Below, piece after piece: positions 7,226-11,980 of a stretch of 11,980 bases of DNA (its first letter is position 1; each line of letters begins with the position of its first letter). The translations under genes were made by a program, and so were the position numbers. Source of the stretch: Parachlamydia sp. (GTDB lineage Bacteria > Chlamydiota > Chlamydiia > Chlamydiales > Parachlamydiaceae); contig JAJTHR010000114.1 of NCBI GenBank assembly GCA_021298935.1, positions 1-11,980 on the forward strand, written 5' to 3'. The notes below the pieces were generated by a model. That model did not search any database, was not told where the DNA came from, and saw nothing but the letters and a program-made list of their open reading frames with translations.

Positions 7226-7386
7226 CATTGACTCCATTTTTTTAAAAATTGATTAAGTAAGTCTTTGCCGCAGCGGGCAACCACTGATGCACCCGGTGCA
7301 AAAAGGTCCCGGTGCATTAAATAATAATGAATGAGTCCAAGCCAGCTATTCAGCAAAAAATGAAGCGGGTAAGATCTATCCTTCAT
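7225..7386 (-). CDS. 53-residue ORF resembling the C-terminal end of a TetR-family regulator
   Basis: The ORF starts with an ATG that overlaps the stop of the regulator-acetyltransferase gene (ATGA) and ends one base into the zinc-ribbon start. The peptide includes FLLNSWLGLIHYYLMHRD (residues 10-27), LFAPGASV (28-35), and a C-terminal helix RCGKDLLNQFLKKW (38-51). The pattern WLGLIHYYL-x-RDLFAPG-x-SV-x-x-R-x-G-x-x-L resembles the last two helices of TetR/AcrR ligand-binding domains, as I recall them. No DNA-binding domain precedes it in any nearby frame. It may be a remnant of a lost TetR gene whose start has been re-used, or a genuine small subunit or ligand-binding peptide. The perfect fit between two overlapping neighbours argues that it is translated. 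No strong Shine-Dalgarno is seen, so it probably relies on coupling. Confidence 0.6.
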   Translation of the reverse strand: MKDRSYPLHFLLNSWLGLIHYYLMHRDLFAPGASVVARCGKDLLNQFLKKWSQ

Positions 7387-8411
7387 TGTTTTTTCCAAAT
7401 AAGGTGAACCCAGTGATTAGGGATAAAATGGGGAGAACTCGGTTCCTTGTCTTCAATAAAACCCCATTTACAATAGGCCTTCAATGCTGCCGTATTTGTC
7501 GGACGTGTTGAAGCCAGTATTTTTTCTGCTTTAATACCGGTTTTTGGGATGGCCTCCATTAAAAGAGTAGCTATTCCACCTCTTCTGGCAGATGGATCAA
7601 TTGCCAATGCGAATAATTTGTAGTGGTTGTCTGGAAGTGAACCGCCCCCCATTAGTGTCAAAAAGCCGATTGTTTTGCTTGATTGTTCAATTGTCACTAA
7701 ATAATAATGGACATTTGCCAGAAAAGAGCGGTGTTCACTCATATTGAACATTTTACTTATCCGTTTTTCCATCAGTTCATCTATTTCGACTAAAGGCATT
7801 CCTTTAAAAATAGCCAGCCCCTGATCTTCCTCCATGGCTTGAGGATAGGCGGAGAGGAAATCCATTTCAACCTGCTTAAAACAATCGACTCCCAGGCGTG
7901 CAAGCCGGCTCATATGCTCTGCACACCCCTGAGAAAGAGCAGGATATTTAAACCAATTCACTGTCATTCCATTGACAACATACATTCCCATTTCTATCGA
8001 CTGCATAAATTTAGCGGTAATGGATTCTAATTCTTCTTCAATAAAATGACAGTAATCAGCCATTTCACGAAACTGAGGTGTGATATCAAGCTGCGGAACG
8101 TCATCAAGAATTGCTTTGAGTTTTTTAATATCATTTATTTTTTGTTGAAGATGGGCGGACCAAAGATTTCTTTTTAATTGGTAATGATCCGCCCGGCGTC
8201 CTGGCAATAAGGCTTTTTCAATGACGCCCATACTCAAAAGCCTTCTTAATTCTGTACTGGCCGTACTTTTGCTTATACTTAATTTTTCAACAGCCTCTTT
8301 CATGGTGAGCGGTTGAGTGGAGGCCATAAAGAGCCCAAACAGGCGGCCATACGTTTTGCTTAAACCCACCTCTTCAAAATAAACCCCAAATTTTTCCATC
8401 ACTTCGTTCAT
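7383..8411 (-). CDS. GbsR/MarR-type regulator fused to a GNAT acetyltransferase
   Basis: A 342-residue two-domain protein. Residues 1-82 form a winged helix of the GbsR/MarR type: LTMKEAVEKLSISKSTASTEL (35-55) is the helix-turn-helix, and GRRADHYQL (71-79) the wing. Residues 83-140 are helical, as in GbsR dimerisation regions. Residues about 190-342 are a GNAT domain: LFALAIDPSARRGGIATLLM (266-285) is motif A with the acetyl-CoA loop R276-x-x-G279-x-A281, and NTAALKAYCKWGF (306-318) is the usual NxxAxxxYxxxGF element. The AAGG at 8417-8420, about five bases from the ATG, sets the start. A perfect palindrome lies just upstream, suggesting autoregulation. The gene heads a five-gene overlapping operon. 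The acetylated substrate is unknown; the GNAT part may act as a sensor or modify a toxic small molecule. Confidence 0.88.
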   Translation of the reverse strand: MNEVMEKFGVYFEEVGLSKTYGRLFGLFMASTQPLTMKEAVEKLSISKSTASTELRRLLSMGVIEKALLPGRRADHYQLKRNLWSAHLQQKINDIKKLKAILDDVPQLDITPQFREMADYCHFIEEELESITAKFMQSIEMGMYVVNGMTVNWFKYPALSQGCAEHMSRLARLGVDCFKQVEMDFLSAYPQAMEEDQGLAIFKGMPLVEIDELMEKRISKMFNMSEHRSFLANVHYYLVTIEQSSKTIGFLTLMGGGSLPDNHYKLFALAIDPSARRGGIATLLMEAIPKTGIKAEKILASTRPTNTAALKAYCKWGFIEDKEPSSPHFIPNHWVHLIWKKQ

Positions 8412-8425
8412 TATGACCTTGTATT

Positions 8426-8451
8426 GTTTGTTCGGTAAAAACCGAACAAAC
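8426..8451. promoter_or_regulatory. Perfect palindromic operator of the minus-strand operon
   Basis: GTTTGTTCGGT (8426-8436) and ACCGAACAAAC (8441-8451) are exact reverse complements separated by four A residues. The site ends 14 bases before the start codon of the regulator gene, just ahead of its Shine-Dalgarno sequence. Neither strand has a T-run after it, so it is not a terminator. Its size and symmetry suit a MarR/GbsR dimer. A mRNA hairpin affecting translation of the first gene is an alternative. The promoter was not clearly identified; the whole gap to the ComF gene is only 66 bases. Confidence 0.72.
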
Positions 8452-8477
8452 TAGCAATAACAAACAAAAAAGTCGAG

Positions 8478-9182
8478 TTAATTTATATATTTTGTGACGC
8501 TTAAGGCGTAGATGTTGCTTGGATAGCCGGCAGCTATTGCTTCGCCACACCGTTGCAAAGTGGCACCCGACACGACACAATCATCAATCAACAAAACCAT
8601 CTTATCTTCTAACCGGACTGTTTTTTTTAAAGTAAAAGGCTGCCCTAATTGTTTCCTTTGGTCGAGGGTCTGGCCTGACTGCCGAAAAGTTCCCCCTTTT
8701 TTCTTTAATCCATCGATGAGAGGAACGTGTAAATATTTACCAAGTTCTTTGGCAAGCAGCCGGCTACTCGTTGCTTTGTTGAAAAATGATGGAACGGGAA
8801 TGATGACATCCGGGACCGGCCAATTGAGGTGTAAGAATTGAGCATACAAATAAGCCCCCAATCCTTTGGCCAAATAGGGGTGCCCCCTTTTAAGCATAGC
8901 CAAGAGAGTGGAAGCTGGCCCCCCTTCTTCAAAAACGGCCCCTTGCCTTAAAAAAAAGGAAGGACTCTGCCGGCAGTGCCGGCAACCATAGGGTGTCATA
9001 TTGTCTGAATGAAAGCATTTTTTGCAGCGCCCTTCAATTTCAAGCATTTCGAGCTGAGAGGCGCATAAGGTGCATAAATATGGTGCTGAAGGAGGCAGGC
9101 TTTCCTGGCAATGCAGACAACTAGCAGGAAAGCAGAAATGGAGGCAGGCGTCAATGAAAGCGCTTAAGCCCCAAAATTCCAT
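8478..9182 (-). CDS. comF: ComF family protein (zinc finger plus phosphoribosyltransferase domain)
   Basis: The ComF/GntX family has an N-terminal double zinc-binding region and a type I phosphoribosyltransferase fold; in competent bacteria it helps bring in transforming DNA, and elsewhere its role is unclear. The 234 residues have four CxxC pairs (C22/C25, C37/C40, C53/C56, C67/C70). The PRTase core includes the beta strand VIIPVPSF (126-133), the RQSGQTLDQRKQ element (167-178), and the PRPP loop LLIDDCVVSGATL (197-209) with acidic pair D200/D201. The start is supported by AGG five bases upstream and lies inside the 3' end of the preceding gene (19-base overlap), so the two are coupled. It is the last gene of its transcription unit, with 66 bases to the next operon. 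No other competence gene is in the window. Confidence 0.9.
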   Translation of the reverse strand: MEFWGLSAFIDACLHFCFPASCLHCQESLPPSAPYLCTLCASQLEMLEIEGRCKKCFHSDNMTPYGCRHCRQSPSFFLRQGAVFEEGGPASTLLAMLKRGHPYLAKGLGAYLYAQFLHLNWPVPDVIIPVPSFFNKATSSRLLAKELGKYLHVPLIDGLKKKGGTFRQSGQTLDQRKQLGQPFTLKKTVRLEDKMVLLIDDCVVSGATLQRCGEAIAAGYPSNIYALSVTKYIN

Positions 9183-10144
9183 CCATGCCTGCGCTTTTTA
9201 TATAATGCCGGATCAATACTGGGTGGGTCGAATTTTTGACCGGTCAATTTGGCCAATTCAGCTGTCAAGTGGCCGGAAAGGGCCGGGTAGGAAGCCGGGA
9301 AGGTGCGTTTGACCCACAGGTCCATTTTCCAGGCAATGTGCTCGAGATCTTTGGTATAAAATTCAGCCGTTTTCATCCTTTCCTCTTCGGTGAACTTACC
9401 GACATCCAAATGAAAAGGGACATCTCCGACAAAACCGGTGTTATGCATGACCCCATGGTCCCGGTCATACACCCCCTTCCGATATTCTTTCATGTACATA
9501 TGCAGGATTTGAGAGAGCGATTCTTTGGCTGCCTCCTCTTGCCCGGCAGCCAGCAAACGGGTCATGCGCGTACGCAGCGTCTCCCCTTTTTTTTGCAGCA
9601 AAAATACGACGCTGTCCAGGTCGATCAGGTGCTCGAGGCCTAATTTATCCACGACGGTGACGGTATGAAAAAGGCCAACAGTTGGGACAAGGTGCAGGTA
9701 GATGAGCTCAGAATCCTGTTTGTTTACCCGGTAAGCTAAGTCATAACCTTCAAAGACACTGATCAGCTTATTTCGTTTTCTTTCGATAGCTGCTTCTTTG
9801 TAATCCTTAAAGGGAGGAATGGAGGGCAGCATATTAACAAGCAGGCTTGGCTTCAGGTGTTTAAATTTAAAAAATTTTAATACGACTTCCCCATCCTGGC
9901 TGGCAAAAGCGTAGCACTGGGCCCCTTTGCCAATGTAATGAAATTTTTGAGATGTTAGCTGATTGAGCTCATTGTTTTCTTTGGCGGAAAGGAGAGGGGG
10001 TGTCCAGGGAGCCTCAAAATCGAGCTGGTAGGTCATATTGGAGAGCCGAAAATCATCTGTCAAGGCATAATAAAGACGTGCGGCGCCAAAAAGAAGAGCG
10101 CAGGCAACAAGGCTAAGTAACCATTTTCGCTGTTTAAACATCAT
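9164..10144 (-). CDS. Membrane-anchored protein with protein-kinase-like motifs
   Basis: I do not recognise a named family. With the start at 10144 (GGA five bases upstream; the ATG at 10168 has no ribosome site), the protein has 326 residues. A basic N-terminus (KQRK) and hydrophobic segment (8-27) predict an inner-membrane anchor. LVAC at 12-15 fits a lipobox, but the hydrophobic stretch continues past the Cys, so an anchor is more likely. The soluble part has kinase-like marks in order: glycine-loop-like IGKGAQCYAF (71-80) followed by VVLKFFK with Lys90, then YDRDHGVMHN (226-235) resembling a catalytic loop, and FHLDVGKF (244-251) resembling DFG with Asp247. Spacing in the catalytic loop is one residue longer than in classical kinases, so activity is uncertain. 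It lies between an AsmA-like gene and comF, overlapping comF by 19 bases. Confidence 0.68.
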   Translation of the reverse strand: MMFKQRKWLLSLVACALLFGAARLYYALTDDFRLSNMTYQLDFEAPWTPPLLSAKENNELNQLTSQKFHYIGKGAQCYAFASQDGEVVLKFFKFKHLKPSLLVNMLPSIPPFKDYKEAAIERKRNKLISVFEGYDLAYRVNKQDSELIYLHLVPTVGLFHTVTVVDKLGLEHLIDLDSVVFLLQKKGETLRTRMTRLLAAGQEEAAKESLSQILHMYMKEYRKGVYDRDHGVMHNTGFVGDVPFHLDVGKFTEEERMKTAEFYTKDLEHIAWKMDLWVKRTFPASYPALSGHLTAELAKLTGQKFDPPSIDPALYKKRRHGWNFGA

Positions 10145-10186
10145 TAAAATCCAAAATTTTCCATCCATTTTGGCAGTAAAATTTAT

Positions 10187-11980
10187 TTAATGGAATTCTT
10201 TTCTCCCTTTGTGATGCTTGTTGAGGGTAAATTCAGGCTTTTTTAAAGTGCCTTTGACATTGAATGTAAAAAGCTCGGCAATTTTGAAGATTAAATTATA
10301 TTGCTTAATTTTAATTTGCAACGACAGGTTACCATCCAGGTCTATCCAGGAAGGGGTCAGGCCCTTAGCTAAGTAAAATTTTGATCCTCTACCCCCGCTA
10401 TACACATCTTTCAGGCGTGTCAGAATCAACCGCCCCCCCTCCAGGTTATAATCGATCATGCCGGTGACCGGATTGAGCACCTGCGGATCCAAACCCAGCC
10501 GCAATATGATTTCCGAAGGAATTGCAAAAAGAGGATGGGCCGGGACTTTACGCACGGCATTATAAAACTGCACATGCCCGTTTCCTTTCCATGTCAGCGG
10601 TTCTGCAAGAATCCCATTCAATCCTGCCAATTCAAATTTCTTAAAGATAAGAAATTGATATTTGTCAAAAAGAGGCTCATGGGTTTCGCTCTTTAGTCTG
10701 GAAGGTTTAAACTCTCTCATAGTCAACCGGGGAACCTGATAGTGCCATTCGCCTTGATCACCTTTAAAACATTCAAAAAGAGGGCATTCAATCAAGCCTG
10801 CGGGGTCATGCATCGAAAAATTTGTGAATGTCAATTTGCCGGGTTCGATTTCCACACCGCTTTCCAACCTGTCATAACAGACATTTTTTAATACTCCCTT
10901 TTGAGAGGAAACCCGGCCGGACAGGAAACAAAGAGGCGCGCTTTCATTAAGAATCCAGATCTTCCCCTTAAACTGAAGCATTCCTTTCCAATGTAACTTT
11001 TGCAGGAACGCTGGAAGAAAAGGGTATGATTTGGTCAAATCAACTTGTATGGACCCTTCCAAACCCATCCCATTGGGGATAAGAGGCCTTCTTTGCCTCT
11101 CAAGATTAAAATCAAAGCCTCCAAAATGCCCCCTGGCATGATCAATTTCCAACCGATCTGCATTTTTATGCCATTGAAAGAAAAGGGGCGGGTGATGAAT
11201 TGAGGTGGTGATTAGGGATTCCCCCTTATCCAGCAAAGAGCCGCACCCCTTGCACTCTATGTAAAAAGGGGTCGGGTGTGTCCCTTCCGCCTGGAAGCTA
11301 AGCGTGGAATAATCCCAACCCGCATTGATGTTTTTTAGTGGCGTATAAAAATTTTTATAGCAAAAAGCCCCCTCATCTAAATGCAAAGCTATTTTATCCC
11401 GTCCGATACTGGCATGTACATAAGCCCTGCCTTCTTTTTTGAATAAACCGTAGGCCAAATCACTTGCCTGTCCCTTCACTTCACCTGATAATTTCCAATC
11501 ATTTGTAAAGAGGTCTTCAAGCTTCAACCAACCGATTCCCTCATAACTGCCGGCTGGGAGCTGCCATGCCGAAAAGGAGGGAAAGCGTAATGAATCCTTA
11601 ATTGCATTAAAATCAAGCTTGCAAAGGTCTATGGAACAGTGCACAGCCTGGCTTGCAGGATCATAGGATCCATGCATGCCGATAGAAAAAGCCTCCTGAA
11701 GGGATAGACCAAACGCATGAATTTTCAATGTATTATCTAAACTCTCCCAATCCGCAAAAACCTGCATGGTGTCTAAACGCCCATCATGAATGCTCCAACG
11801 CCCCCCTTTCTTCCCTGCAGTCATTTGAACGTTTTCAAATTTGGTTGAAGCGATTTCAAATGGACCGCCCATGATTTCGAATAAAAAACTGCGGTCAAGG
11901 GGATCTAATTCCCCTTTTATCATAAAAGATCCCATGGGACCGAGATGCCTTTGCAGGGCTGGCGGTAAAAACGTTATCTG
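10187..11980 (-). CDS. AsmA/TamB-like envelope protein, 5' end outside the window
   Basis: The frame stays open past the ATG at 11935 to the window edge, adding 15 codons (QITFLPPALQ...), so the true start lies outside and about 597 C-terminal residues are visible. The protein is beta-rich with no membrane segment in the visible part, and has repeated alternating strands such as LEGSIQVDLTKSYPFLP, typical of AsmA/TamB repeat-groove proteins that carry lipids between membranes. The end, from LDGNLSLQIKIKQYNLIF to FNVKGTLKKPEFTLN, strongly resembles the AsmA-like C-terminal pattern, in which a GTL-x-x-P element closes the domain. It begins the visible part of a minus-strand unit with the kinase-like gene 42 bases downstream (18 if the upstream ATG of that gene is used). 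An N-terminal membrane anchor would be expected outside the window. Family assignment rests on pattern, not on a diagnostic motif. Confidence 0.6.
   Translation of the reverse strand, partial: QITFLPPALQRHLGPMGSFMIKGELDPLDRSFLFEIMGGPFEIASTKFENVQMTAGKKGGRWSIHDGRLDTMQVFADWESLDNTLKIHAFGLSLQEAFSIGMHGSYDPASQAVHCSIDLCKLDFNAIKDSLRFPSFSAWQLPAGSYEGIGWLKLEDLFTNDWKLSGEVKGQASDLAYGLFKKEGRAYVHASIGRDKIALHLDEGAFCYKNFYTPLKNINAGWDYSTLSFQAEGTHPTPFYIECKGCGSLLDKGESLITTSIHHPPLFFQWHKNADRLEIDHARGHFGGFDFNLERQRRPLIPNGMGLEGSIQVDLTKSYPFLPAFLQKLHWKGMLQFKGKIWILNESAPLCFLSGRVSSQKGVLKNVCYDRLESGVEIEPGKLTFTNFSMHDPAGLIECPLFECFKGDQGEWHYQVPRLTMREFKPSRLKSETHEPLFDKYQFLIFKKFELAGLNGILAEPLTWKGNGHVQFYNAVRKVPAHPLFAIPSEIILRLGLDPQVLNPVTGMIDYNLEGGRLILTRLKDVYSGGRGSKFYLAKGLTPSWIDLDGNLSLQIKIKQYNLIFKIAELFTFNVKGTLKKPEFTLNKHHKGRKEFH

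Noticed and set aside
7288..7316. Palindrome TGCACC-C-GGTGCA and a second CCCGGTGCA copy 16 bases on
   Set aside because: It lies inside the small TetR-like ORF, encoding part of HRDLFAPGAS, far from any start; probably a by-product of coding sequence.
8426..8451. Palindrome as a terminator for the ComF unit
   Set aside because: No T-run follows the hairpin on either strand, and it sits directly before a ribosome binding site.
9236..9643. 135-codon plus-strand frame opposite the kinase-like gene
   Set aside because: No ribosome site or recognisable domain, and the opposite strand has coherent motifs and operon spacing.

Overview
The window most likely comes from a member of the Chlamydiae, probably a chlamydia-related 'environmental' lineage rather than Chlamydia itself. 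The strongest evidence is the replication initiator DnaA at 3055-4392. From its N-terminus ([10 protein letters not shown]) to its shortened DNA-binding signature (FGKTHST) it reads like the chlamydial DnaA1 type as I remember it. A consensus sigma-54 promoter ahead of what looks like a type III secretion chaperone/substrate pair fits the same picture. Base composition looks moderate (mid-40s % GC by eye). No species can be named from this.

Layout. 1-231: a long imperfect inverted repeat (1-112), then a sigma-54 promoter (166-180). 232-2874 (+): a two-gene unit, a small acidic chaperone-like protein followed by a 699-residue protein with two hydrophobic stretches and a long coiled coil, which I read as a candidate type III secreted translocator or effector. 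A weak terminator and a 180-base leader follow. 3055-5453 (+): dnaA and a CorA-type magnesium channel, joined by a one-base stop/start overlap. 5480-8411 (-): a tightly overlapping five-gene operon, read right to left: GbsR/MarR-type regulator fused to a GNAT acetyltransferase, a 53-residue ORF resembling the tail of a TetR regulator, a small zinc-ribbon protein, an AlkD-like DNA alkylation repair protein, and a haloalkane dehalogenase. A perfect 11+11 base palindrome lies just before the ribosome binding site of the first gene. 8478-11980 (-): an AsmA/TamB-like protein (cut by the window edge), a membrane-anchored protein with kinase-like motifs, and a ComF-type phosphoribosyltransferase.

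How the genes may work together. The five-gene minus-strand operon is the most interesting part. It combines an enzyme that hydrolyses alkyl halides with a protein that repairs alkylated purines, in one overlapping unit headed by a regulator with its own likely operator. I read it as a candidate alkylation-defence module; this is inference from family functions and layout. The first unit (sigma-54 promoter, chaperone, secreted protein) suggests developmentally timed production of a type III substrate. The dnaA-corA overlap and the AsmA/kinase-like/ComF unit look like chromosomal housekeeping or lineage-specific envelope genes. No tRNA, rRNA, CRISPR array or insertion sequence was seen.
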